Source: STD2-102 sp964414205 (lineage in GTDB: Bacteria; Bacillota; Clostridia; Christensenellales; CAG-917). Taken from it: 34,229 nt of DNA. A program made the position numbers and the translations under genes. The first letter of the stretch is position 1; each line of letters opens with the position of its first letter. This document shows, one piece after another, positions 15,020-21,981 of this stretch. Under the pieces are notes generated by a model. That model was not told where the DNA came from. It ran no database searches and was given only the letters and a program-made list of their open reading frames with translations. Location: contig CAYPVP010000009.1 of NCBI GenBank assembly GCA_964414205.1, positions 1 through 34,229 on the forward strand, written 5' to 3'.

Positions 15020-15666
15020 TGTTAGGCGTAAAGCGTGGAGCAACACAACAAGAGATATACAACGCATACAAAAATTTGAAATCGAAATATTCAGAAGACA
15101 GATTTTTGGAAGGAGAAGCAGGGGCAGACGCTGCCAAAATGCTTGAAAAAATCGAAACTGCCTATACAGAGGCACTCGACTATTCTCATGAATCTGCTTT
15201 TGTTGAAGAAGATGCCAATTTGAGCGCAAACAAAAAAATTGGAGAAGCAATTCGAGTGAAAGATTTTGAACTCGCTCAAAAATTGCTTGATGAAGCCGAA
15301 GTTAGAGATGCTGAATGGCACTATTTGCAATCGGTTGTTTTTGTTCAAAGAAAATGGTTTGCCGATGCAAAAAAACAACTTGAAATTGCAATTGAACTTG
15401 ACCCAAGTGAAGCAAAATATAAAACTGCACTTGAAAAGTTGGAAAGCAAGTTTAAAACTCAAAATGCAAATGCAAATCAAAATCAAAATTTTGAACAATC
15501 AAACAGAAGTTATGGTGGTGGCGCGACAAATTTCAACCAAAACCCTTATGACAGAAGTTATCAACAGCAAAATGCCTCAGATACGGCATGTTCAGTTTGT
15601 CAAGGTTTGATTTGTGCAGACTGTTGCTGTGAATGTATGGGAGGGGATTTAATTTCCTGTTGTTGA
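14998..15666 (+). CDS. Degenerate J-domain protein with Cys-rich C-terminus
   Basis: Residues 3-60 resemble a J domain (DPFVVLGVKRGATQQEIYNAY), but the HPD tripeptide that activates Hsp70 ATPase is replaced by S32-E33-D34, so it should not stimulate DnaK in the usual way. Residues about 75-150 look like one or two helical TPR-like repeats (WHYLQSVVFVQRKWFADAKKQLEIA). A Gln/Asn-rich linker (about 155-195) leads to a tail with nine cysteines (198, 201, 206, 209-211, 213, 221, 222) in CSVCQGLICADCCCECMGG, suggesting metal binding or acylation. AAAGGAG precedes the start inside the DUF5685 gene. The stop overlaps the next start (TGATG). This architecture recurs beside DUF5685 in Clostridia, to my recollection. 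Confidence 0.8.
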   Translation: MREDPFVVLGVKRGATQQEIYNAYKNLKSKYSEDRFLEGEAGADAAKMLEKIETAYTEALDYSHESAFVEEDANLSANKKIGEAIRVKDFELAQKLLDEAEVRDAEWHYLQSVVFVQRKWFADAKKQLEIAIELDPSEAKYKTALEKLESKFKTQNANANQNQNFEQSNRSYGGGATNFNQNPYDRSYQQQNASDTACSVCQGLICADCCCECMGGDLISCC

Positions 15667-16541
15667 TGAAAAAATCGAGAAAAAGACATAGTTATGAAGT
15701 TGCATTGGCAGGAATTTGCACTGCAATCATTTTGTTGTTTCTTTGGCTCTCGGTTTTGGTCAGATATGGCACAATTTCATTTTTCATCATTTGTTGTGGA
15801 ATTTTGATGTTGCCACTTTCAAAAAAATATTATTGGTCAGCAATTTTCGCATGGATAGCGTCATCATTGTTGGCCTTTGCTATTGTAGGGGACATTTTTG
15901 CAGTGCTAGGATTTTTGGCATATTTTGCTCCAATGACAATTGGTGCTGTCATCATGAAAGAGAAAAAAGTTCCTTGGTGGGTTGCTCTTGTTGTGAAGAC
16001 AATTTTTATCAATGCTATGCTTGCTGTGTTCTATTTTGCAACAAATTTGATTGCAATCGATTTGTCAGCAATGGGGCTTGGAGATTTGCACTATGCAGTC
16101 ATTGCCGTTGTCGGAACATTGATTTTGCTTGCTGTTGACTATTTGATGTTGCTTGTCTATGGAGGTGTCAAAAAGCGTTTTGCACCAATCATAAAAGATG
16201 GACAGCAAAACGAAGAAAGCACTGATGAAACAAAAAATTCTGACAAAAAAATGTGGAATTTGAAAAAATCAAAAAAACAAAAAGAAGATGCAGACAAAGA
16301 TAATTTGAATTTGTCTGAAAGTCAAAATGCTGAACTTTCTAAAAACGCTGAACTTTCTGACAATTTAAGCAATGATTTCAATGAGTCACCAATAGAAAAT
16401 TGTGGCAGTGAAAAATCAAATGAAAGTTGCTCAAAAAAGAAAGGTAAGACAAAAAAAGAAAACACATCGAAAAATTTTGATTTAGATGAGTCTTCGGACA
16501 TCAGCATTGAAGATGTTTTTGATGACGAAAATTTGAAATGA
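15666..16541 (+). CDS. Membrane protein resembling ECF transporter S components
   Basis: The first about 180 residues form five or six hydrophobic segments, starting after MKKSRKRHSYEVALAGICTA, an arrangement like the small substrate-binding S components of ECF vitamin transporters. No substrate-specific motif is recognised. The last about 110 residues are a hydrophilic, low-complexity cytoplasmic tail rich in Lys, Glu, Ser and Asn, containing two NAELS repeats and an acidic end (SIEDVFDDENLK). The start at 15666 was chosen for its TGATG overlap with the J-domain gene; ATG 15633 would add eleven residues from inside the upstream gene. It closes a three-gene operon with DUF5685 and the J-domain protein. 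The ECF assignment is tentative, since many Clostridia encode similar orphan membrane proteins. Confidence 0.6.
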   Translation: MKKSRKRHSYEVALAGICTAIILLFLWLSVLVRYGTISFFIICCGILMLPLSKKYYWSAIFAWIASSLLAFAIVGDIFAVLGFLAYFAPMTIGAVIMKEKKVPWWVALVVKTIFINAMLAVFYFATNLIAIDLSAMGLGDLHYAVIAVVGTLILLAVDYLMLLVYGGVKKRFAPIIKDGQQNEESTDETKNSDKKMWNLKKSKKQKEDADKDNLNLSESQNAELSKNAELSDNLSNDFNESPIENCGSEKSNESCSKKKGKTKKENTSKNFDLDESSDISIEDVFDDENLK

Positions 16542-16623
16542 AATTTTGTAAAACATATTCAAAATTACAAATAAGAAGTTTATTTTACGACAACATTCAA
16601 AACACTTTTTAAAGAAAAATTAT

Positions 16624-16740
16624 GCACGCATTGTTCATGCCAGTATTGAAAAACTTATTAAAGAAAACTATACAAAACGCAAACACAAAACATATTAAGA
16701 AACGCAAAAAATTGAAAGAAACGCATACAAGAAACACGCA
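16624..16740. repeat. A-rich spacer with scattered ACGCA repeats
   Basis: ACGCA recurs at 16626-16630, 16677-16681, 16702-16706, 16721-16725 and 16736-16740, mostly inside AAACGCA and separated by A-rich sequence. The last copy forms part of the terminator stem-loop. The stretch resembles the degenerate A-rich spacers at 4051-4325 and 33421-33600 but has a different core word. No credible gene is seen. Confidence 0.45.
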
Positions 16741-16756
16741 TGTGTTTCTTTTTTTT
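16729..16756 (+). terminator. Intrinsic terminator closing the DUF5685 operon
   Basis: AAGAAACAC (16729-16737) pairs perfectly with GTGTTTCTT (16742-16750) around a GCAT loop, followed by T to 16756. The T-tract is only on the + strand, so it ends transcription from the left and is not a clear terminator for the convergent small gene, whose stop is 6 nt away. Confidence 0.85.
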
Positions 16757-16761
16757 CAAAA

Positions 16762-16926
16762 TCAAGTTGTGTCGGTTGATGAACCTGGGCAAGGGTCTGC
16801 ACAACAATAGACCAATGCACACATGATTCCAATCAAAACGGCACTTTCGGTTTTTGACATGCCATCACTGTCGGTGAACAGCAACAGCAAAATCAAAAGT
16901 AAAAGGTACCAGTTCTCATTAAACAT
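16762..16926 (-). CDS. 54-residue membrane protein, function unknown
   Basis: The only reverse-strand gene found. It starts MFNENWYLLLLILLLLFTDS, a leucine-rich membrane helix, followed by a hydrophilic turn (GMSKTES), a second hydrophobic stretch (AVLIGIMCALVYCC) and a Cys/Pro tail (ADPCPGSSTDTT). GGAG lies six bases before the ATG at 16926 (reading leftward), and a plausible promoter lies further upstream. It is short enough to be missed by ordinary gene callers. Small proteins with this leucine-rich start plus second helix are common in Clostridia, but I know no assigned function. It is divergent from an ArsR-family regulator gene across about 143 nt, so it could be that regulator's target; this is inference. 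Confidence 0.7.
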   Translation of the reverse strand: MFNENWYLLLLILLLLFTDSDGMSKTESAVLIGIMCALVYCCADPCPGSSTDTT

Positions 16927-16947
16927 AAAATCTCCAAAAATAACTTT

Positions 16948-16976
16948 ATTCTACAATATGCCAAAAAAAATCTAAA
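16948..16976 (-). promoter_or_regulatory. Putative promoter of the small membrane protein
   Basis: On the reverse strand TTTAGA (16976-16971), a 17-nt spacer and TAGAAT (16953-16948), five of six matches to the -10 consensus. The predicted start is near 16941, about 15 nt before the ATG, leaving room for the GGAG. Confidence 0.5.
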
Positions 16977-17069
16977 TGTTCGTAATTTCACAAAGTTGTT
17001 TCTTTGTTTACAATGAAATTGACGGCATATTGTTGCTTCCTTGATGAATCGGCTGTCGAAGGGGGAGAT

Positions 17070-17405
17070 ATGCAACAAATTTTGCTGGACTGTGAGTCGC
17101 AACAACTTGTCAAAGATTGGATGCCACGAAATGCTGTGGTGTCAGAATTGTCAGATTTCTTTTTTGCATTTTCAGATGCAACACGAACAAAAATTGTTTG
17201 TGCGCTTTCAATTTCTGAAATGTGTGTGGGTGATTTGGCAACGCTTTTGAGCATAAACCAAACAACATGCAGTCACCAACTCAGGCTTTTGAAAAGTGCT
17301 GATGTTGTGTCTGACAGAAGAGATGGCAAAGTGGTTTATTATCGAATCAAAAACAAAAAAATTGAAGATGTTTTGCTGGCTGGTGTGGAGTGTGTTGTTG
17401 GTTGA
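17070..17405 (+). CDS. ArsR/SmtB-family transcriptional regulator
   Basis: A dimeric winged-helix DNA-binding repressor, usually released from its operator by metal ions. The 111 residues show the ArsR fold: FSDATRTKIVCALS, SEMCVGDLATLL, the recognition helix NQTTCSHQLRLLKSADVV and the wing RRDGKVVYYRI. The metal site of ArsR/CadC, ELCVCDL, is changed to EMCVGDL, keeping only the first cysteine; Cys7 near the N-terminus and Cys in TTCSHQ could contribute. The alpha-5 histidines of SmtB/CzrA are not evident, so the signal may not be a classic metal. The start at 17070 was chosen for its GGGGGAG; in-frame TTG 17004 and ATG 17013 lack one. It sits between the divergent small membrane protein and uvrC. 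Confidence 0.85.
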   Translation: MQQILLDCESQQLVKDWMPRNAVVSELSDFFFAFSDATRTKIVCALSISEMCVGDLATLLSINQTTCSHQLRLLKSADVVSDRRDGKVVYYRIKNKKIEDVLLAGVECVVG

Positions 17406-17408
17406 GAC

Positions 17409-17438
17409 TTGTTAAACTTGGGCATTGTATGATATACT
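17409..17438 (+). promoter_or_regulatory. Promoter of uvrC
   Basis: TTGTTA at 17409-17414, an 18-nt spacer and TATACT at 17433-17438 with TGA directly upstream (extended -10). The predicted start near 17445 is 2 nt before the uvrC ATG, so the transcript would be essentially leaderless. Confidence 0.65.
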
Positions 17439-17446
17439 GACAGCGT

Positions 17447-19255
17447 ATGAATTTTAAAGAAAAATTGCAAGATGTGCCAACAAATCCTGGCGTCTATTTG
17501 ATGCTTGATAAAGATGGCGAAATAATTTATGTTGGAAAAGCCAAAAATCTCAGAAATCGACTGAGACAATATTTCTATTTGGGTGGAAACAAAACCTTGA
17601 AAGTCATGAAAATGGTTGAAAACATTGTTGATTTTCGTTATATCATCACGGCAAGCGAAGTTGATGCGTTGGTGACTGAAAACAATTTGATAAAAAAATA
17701 TACGCCAAAGTATAACATTTTGTTGAAGGACGACAAAAGTTATCCATTCATCAAAATCAAAATCAAAGAAAAATATCCCACAATTTCAATTGTGCGAAAA
17801 CTAAAAAATGACGGAGCAAAATATTTTGGTCCATATATGCAATCAGTCAACTATCATGACATTCTTGACCTTGTTCATTCAGCATTCAAAATTCGTGAAT
17901 GCACGCGCAACATTGATGGAAAAACTTGCCAAAGAGCATGTTTGAATTTTCATCTTGAAAGATGTCTTGCACCTTGCCAAGGTTGTGTTGATGAGCAAAC
18001 CTATCACAACGAAATTGACAAAGTTGTGAGTTTTTTGCGTGGAAATGACAGACAAGTTGCAAAAATTTTGGAAACAAAAATGAAAAAGTTTTCAGATGAG
18101 GGCAACTATGAATCAGCCATTGTTTGTCGTGACAAACTCAAAGTTTTGGACAAAATTGTGCGAAAGCAAATCAGCGCACTTCCAATGGCATCAAACATTG
18201 ATGTTTTCGCTTTGAAAAGTGATGGTGTCAACACTGTTGTCAGTCGCATTGTTGTTCGTGGTGGAAAAATTGTTGGTGGAAACAATTTTGAAACAAATGC
18301 TGTTGATGAAGATTTGTCGTCATATCTTGTTCAACACTACAAAAACAATGCGCCACTGTGTGATGAAATTGTTCTTGATGAAATTGATGATGTAAAGGCA
18401 ATGGAGTTGTGGCTCTATGAACTTGTTGGACGCAAAATAAACATTGTTCAGCCAAAGCAAGGAATTCGAGCAGAATTGTTGCAAATGGCAGTTGTCAATG
18501 CAGAAGATGCTCTTGAAAAAATTGGCACAAAGTTGGAAAGACAAGAAAAAAGAACTGTCGGTGCTGTCAAGCAGTTGGCAGAAATTTTAGATTTGAAAAT
18601 TCTTCCTCGCAGAATTGAAGCGTTCGACATCTCTCACATCTCTGGCACTGACAAGGTTTCAAGCATGGTCGTTTTTGAGAACGGAGAACCACGCAAATCA
18701 CATTATAGAAAATTCAAAATCAAAACTGTTGAAGGAAACAATGATTTTGCATCGATGAAAGAAACATTGAAAAGAAGATTGTTGCGACTTGATTCGGACG
18801 ATGAAAGTTTTTCGACGCCACCTGATTTGATTTTGATTGATGGTGGAATGGGGCAACTTTCCTATGCAAAAGAAGCACTTTTGGAAACAGGACATGATTT
18901 TCAAATGATTTCGCTTGCTGAAAAATGTGAAGAAATCTATTTGTCAAACACTGCAATTTTGTTGCCCAAAGACTCGGTTGCATTGCAGTTGCTTCAAAGA
19001 GTGAGAGATGAAGCACATAGGTTTGCAGTCACTTTTCACAAAACACTGCGCCAAAAAAGAATGATTGAAAGTGAACTTTTGAAAATTGATGGCATTGGAG
19101 AAAAACGCGCCAAAGCGATTATGGAACATTTTGGCTCGATATCAAAAATTAAAGTTGCAACCATTGATGAACTCTGTGCTGTTTCAGGAATGTCCACAAA
19201 AGTTGCTACAAATATACATGACTATTTCCTAAAACAAGTTGCAGAAGATGAGTGA
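17447..19255 (+). CDS. uvrC: Excinuclease ABC subunit C
   Basis: Makes both incisions in nucleotide excision repair after UvrA/UvrB mark the lesion. Domains in order: GIY-YIG nuclease (GVY at 15-17, YVG at 28-30, KNLRNR following) for the 3' cut; a Cys-rich segment (CTRNIDGKTCQRACLNFHLERCLAPC, about 150-180); a UVR motif (about 205-235) that contacts UvrB; an RNase-H-like 5' nuclease (AFDISHISGTDKVSSMVVFENG and LILIDGGMGQL); and two C-terminal helix-hairpin-helix motifs (LLKIDGIGEKRAKAIMEHF, AVSGMSTKVATNI). The 602 residues are full length. No Shine-Dalgarno sequence precedes the ATG. It heads the hprK-murB-PHP-whiA cluster, a usual clostridial neighbourhood. Confidence 0.96.
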   Translation: MNFKEKLQDVPTNPGVYLMLDKDGEIIYVGKAKNLRNRLRQYFYLGGNKTLKVMKMVENIVDFRYIITASEVDALVTENNLIKKYTPKYNILLKDDKSYPFIKIKIKEKYPTISIVRKLKNDGAKYFGPYMQSVNYHDILDLVHSAFKIRECTRNIDGKTCQRACLNFHLERCLAPCQGCVDEQTYHNEIDKVVSFLRGNDRQVAKILETKMKKFSDEGNYESAIVCRDKLKVLDKIVRKQISALPMASNIDVFALKSDGVNTVVSRIVVRGGKIVGGNNFETNAVDEDLSSYLVQHYKNNAPLCDEIVLDEIDDVKAMELWLYELVGRKINIVQPKQGIRAELLQMAVVNAEDALEKIGTKLERQEKRTVGAVKQLAEILDLKILPRRIEAFDISHISGTDKVSSMVVFENGEPRKSHYRKFKIKTVEGNNDFASMKETLKRRLLRLDSDDESFSTPPDLILIDGGMGQLSYAKEALLETGHDFQMISLAEKCEEIYLSNTAILLPKDSVALQLLQRVRDEAHRFAVTFHKTLRQKRMIESELLKIDGIGEKRAKAIMEHFGSISKIKVATIDELCAVSGMSTKVATNIHDYFLKQVAEDE

Positions 19256-19267
19256 TTTTTGTATAAT
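19239..19267 (+). promoter_or_regulatory. Promoter of hprK
   Basis: TTGCAG at 19239-19244, inside the end of uvrC, a 17-nt spacer and TATAAT at 19262-19267. The start near 19274 would place the AAAGGAG ribosome-binding site at the very 5' end of the mRNA. Confidence 0.65.
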
Positions 19268-19284
19268 GAACCAAAGGAGAAATG

Positions 19285-20229
19285 ATGGATTCACAGTTTC
19301 AATTTGAAAAAGAAGAATATGTTTTGCCAAAAGATTTTGCAAAAATCAACAATTTGGAATTGCTGTGGGCTGATGAAACGCAAAAAATTTGTTTCAAAAG
19401 CGCCTTGGTAAACCGTCCAGGTTTGGTTTTTGCTGGCTTTGATGACTATTTTGCTTCTCAAAGAGTTCAAGTCATTGGAAATGCTGAATTTGCCTATTTG
19501 AATTCGCTGGAAGAAAACACCCTTCTTGAAAGAATTGAAAACTTTGGCAAAAAGGGAATTCCTTGTGTCATTGTTTGTCGTGGAATTGAAACTCCAAAAT
19601 CGGTTTTGGAAATTGCACAAAAATGCAAATGTCCAATTTTTGCTTCAAACCAACCAACATCGCATGTCGTAAGCAAACTGACTCGCTATCTTGATGAATT
19701 GCTTGCAAAATCAACAAACATTCATGGCGTGTTGCTTGACATTTCAGGGGTTGGAGTTTTGATTTCTGGAAAAAGTGGAATTGGAAAAAGTGAAACAGCC
19801 TTGGAACTTGTTCACCGTGGACACATGCTTGTTGCCGATGATGTCGTGCAGGTCAAAAAAATCAAAGGTGCTTTGATTGGCAGAGCAAATGAAAAAATCA
19901 AAAACTTGTTGGAAGTTCGTGGAGTCGGAATCATCAATGTTGAAGACATCTATGGAATTGGTGCTGTTTTGGATGAAAAAATGATTGATTTTGTTGTGGA
20001 ATTTGTGCCATGGACAAATGAAGTTGACCGACTTGGAAATGCAAATCTCACTGAAAACATTTTGGATGTTGAAATTCCAAAAATTGTTGTCCCTGTCACA
20101 GCAGGTAGAAATCTTGCGATTGTCATTGAAGCAGCAACAAAAAATTTGCGATTGAAAAGAGTTGGCAGAGATGCAAGCGACTTGCTTTTGAAAAGAATGG
20201 AAGCAGAACTGGCGAAAAAATCAAAATGA
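19285..20229 (+). CDS. hprK: HPr kinase/phosphorylase
   Basis: Bifunctional enzyme that phosphorylates and dephosphorylates Ser46 of HPr, linking glycolytic state to CcpA catabolite repression in Firmicutes. The N-terminal domain (about 1-130) precedes the catalytic domain with Walker A GKSGIGKSE at 162-170, the following HRGHMLVADDVV, and the family signature LEVRGVGIINVEDIYG. The 314-residue length is standard. GGAG lies two bases from ATG 19282 but five from the adjacent in-frame ATG 19285, so the latter is preferred. The enzyme normally responds to fructose 1,6-bisphosphate, the product of the phosphofructokinase genes later in this cluster. The substrate HPr is not encoded in the window. 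Confidence 0.95.
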   Translation: MDSQFQFEKEEYVLPKDFAKINNLELLWADETQKICFKSALVNRPGLVFAGFDDYFASQRVQVIGNAEFAYLNSLEENTLLERIENFGKKGIPCVIVCRGIETPKSVLEIAQKCKCPIFASNQPTSHVVSKLTRYLDELLAKSTNIHGVLLDISGVGVLISGKSGIGKSETALELVHRGHMLVADDVVQVKKIKGALIGRANEKIKNLLEVRGVGIINVEDIYGIGAVLDEKMIDFVVEFVPWTNEVDRLGNANLTENILDVEIPKIVVPVTAGRNLAIVIEAATKNLRLKRVGRDASDLLLKRMEAELAKKSK

Positions 20230-20249
20230 AACTATAAAAAAAATTTTCA

Positions 20250-20255
20250 TATAAT
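20250..20255 (+). promoter_or_regulatory. Putative -10 box of murB
   Basis: A perfect TATAAT ends 5 nt before the murB ATG at 20261, with ATGAAA (four of six matches to the -35 consensus) 18 nt upstream at 20226-20231. If used, transcription would start at or just inside the start codon. Confidence 0.45.
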
Positions 20256-20260
20256 GAAGT

Positions 20261-21172
20261 ATGACAAATTTTATAGAACCTTTGGTGACAGACATCAAAA
20301 AAATCAAAGATGTTGATGCGTTTTTCAATGTTCCTGCAAAAAGCCTTACTACATTTGGTGGAGTGGGAATTGTTGATACAGTTTTAAAACCAAAAAATGT
20401 GGTTGCACTAAAAGAAGTTTTGTACGTTTTTGAAAAGTTTGAATTGCAACCAAAAATCATTGGCAAAGGTGCAAACACAATCATTGATGATTTGGGTCTA
20501 AAAATTCCTCTCATTCAACTTGACAAATTGAACGCCTTGAAAGTTGAAGGCAACGAAATTGTTGCAGGTGCAGGAGTTTTTGGAAATGAACTTTTGAAAA
20601 TTGCATTTGAAAATCAACTCTCTGGGCTTGAATTTTTGGCAGGAATTCCTTCAACCGTTGGGGGACTTGTAAAGATGAATGCAGGAGCATTTGGAAGTGA
20701 AATTGCCGATTTTTTGACTTCGATTGAATGTTTGCAAAACGGAAAAGTTGAAATCATTGTTCCACAATTTGCGTATAGAAAAAGTTTTTTTGATGGCATC
20801 GCAATTTCAGCAAAATTCAAACTCGACTTTGAAGAAAAAGATGAAATTGCTGAAAAAATCAAGAAAAATTTGCAATTTAGAGAAAAGAAACAGCCAAAAG
20901 AAAGGTCGTGTGGAAGTGTTTTCAAAGCGATTGATGGAATTTCTGTTGGCAAATATGTTGATGAAATCGGATTGAAAGGAAAGCGATGTGGTGATGCTCA
21001 AATTTCAAATGTGCATGGAAATTTCATTGTAAACCTTGGCAATGCAAAGGCAAAAGATTTTTTGGCACTTGTCAAATTGATTGAAAATTCTCTTGAATTT
21101 GAACTTGGAATTCGTCCTGAAAGAGAATTTGTTTTGTTGAAAGAAGAAAACGAATGGAATTTTGAAAAATGA
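20261..21172 (+). CDS. murB: UDP-N-acetylenolpyruvoylglucosamine reductase
   Basis: FAD-dependent enzyme that uses NADPH to reduce UDP-GlcNAc-enolpyruvate to UDP-MurNAc, the second committed step of peptidoglycan synthesis, in the cytosol. FAD-binding residues lie in KSLTTFGGVG and IIGKGANTIIDD, followed by GIPSTVGGLVKMNAGAFG (usually GIPGT; here Ser replaces Gly), the FAYRKSFF segment and the catalytic Ser of CGSVFK. The C-terminal domain has GLKGKRCGDAQISNVHGNFIVNLGNA. The 303 residues match the shorter type II enzymes of Firmicutes. No Shine-Dalgarno sequence precedes the ATG. The hprK-murB-PHP order is characteristic of Clostridia. Confidence 0.94.
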   Translation: MTNFIEPLVTDIKKIKDVDAFFNVPAKSLTTFGGVGIVDTVLKPKNVVALKEVLYVFEKFELQPKIIGKGANTIIDDLGLKIPLIQLDKLNALKVEGNEIVAGAGVFGNELLKIAFENQLSGLEFLAGIPSTVGGLVKMNAGAFGSEIADFLTSIECLQNGKVEIIVPQFAYRKSFFDGIAISAKFKLDFEEKDEIAEKIKKNLQFREKKQPKERSCGSVFKAIDGISVGKYVDEIGLKGKRCGDAQISNVHGNFIVNLGNAKAKDFLALVKLIENSLEFELGIRPEREFVLLKEENEWNFEK

Positions 21173-21235
21173 AATTTCATTTGAAATAAATTGGGATATG
21201 CTGAGAAGTTTGAATTTTCTTGGCCGACTTAGAAA

Positions 21236-21979
21236 ATGAAAATAGTTGCTGATTTCCACACTCACACAATTGCAAGTGATGGAAACAATACAGTTCGAGA
21301 AAATTTTAAACAAGCACAAAACCTTGGATTGAAAACCATTGCAATCACTGACCATGGTTTCAGTTCGATGCTGTGTCATCAAACTGCTGAAAAACTTGAA
21401 AATCAAAGTTCAGTCATAAAAACGTTGAATGGCTCTGGCGATTTGAAAATTTTGAAAGGGCTTGAAGCGAACATTGTTGGTTTTGATGGAAAAATTGACA
21501 TCACCAAAGAAGAAATTTCTAAACTTGATGTTTTATTGGTTGGTTTTCACAGATTTGTTTTCAATCAAAAAAATGATGGCTATTGGAACTTTGTTGTTCG
21601 CAATGGCTTTTTTCCACGCTTTGCAAAAAAAGATTTGATAGAAAAAAACACTTCGGCATTTGTCAAAGCCATTGAAAACAATCCTATTGACATTGTGGCG
21701 CATCTTGGTCGTCGCACATTGATTGATTTTTCGGCTGTCGGTGAGGCGTGCAAAAAAACTGATACAATGATAGAACTGAATGAAAAGCACATTGAAGATT
21801 TGGAAGACGGAATTGACTGTTTGCTTGAAATTGGAGTGAAATTCAGTTTGGGCAGTGATGCTCACAAATGTGAAAAAATTGGACAATTTCCACGGGTTGA
21901 AAGTTTTGTCAAAAAGCATAAGATTAGGGAAGAAAATATCGCAGGAGTTGGCTATTTGCCAGAATTTAAGAAGAAGTGA
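21236..21979 (+). CDS. PHP-domain phosphoesterase
   Basis: A 247-residue polymerase-and-histidinol-phosphatase (PHP) metal-dependent phosphoesterase of the YcdX type. Metal ligands are visible in order: FHTHTIASDG near the N-terminus, AITDHG, LEANIVG, FHRFVF, AHLGR and SDAH near the C-terminus. The substrate is not known. Family members hydrolyse small phosphorylated metabolites. The ATG at 21236 has no Shine-Dalgarno sequence, and the 63-nt gap from murB holds only a weak -10-like TATGCT. It lies in the conserved hprK-murB-PHP cluster. In many Clostridia rapZ and yvcK come next, but here whiA begins 3 nt after the stop. Confidence 0.88.
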   Translation: MKIVADFHTHTIASDGNNTVRENFKQAQNLGLKTIAITDHGFSSMLCHQTAEKLENQSSVIKTLNGSGDLKILKGLEANIVGFDGKIDITKEEISKLDVLLVGFHRFVFNQKNDGYWNFVVRNGFFPRFAKKDLIEKNTSAFVKAIENNPIDIVAHLGRRTLIDFSAVGEACKKTDTMIELNEKHIEDLEDGIDCLLEIGVKFSLGSDAHKCEKIGQFPRVESFVKKHKIREENIAGVGYLPEFKKK

Positions 21980-21981
21980 CT

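Noticed and set aside
16622..16810. 62-residue + strand frame after the DUF5685 operon
   Set aside because: It runs through the terminator at 16729-16756, has no ribosome-binding site, and overlaps the better supported reverse-strand gene.
17004..17069. N-terminal extension of the ArsR-type regulator
   Set aside because: TTG 17004 and ATG 17013 lack ribosome-binding sites, whereas GGGGGAG precedes ATG 17070, which gives the normal family length.
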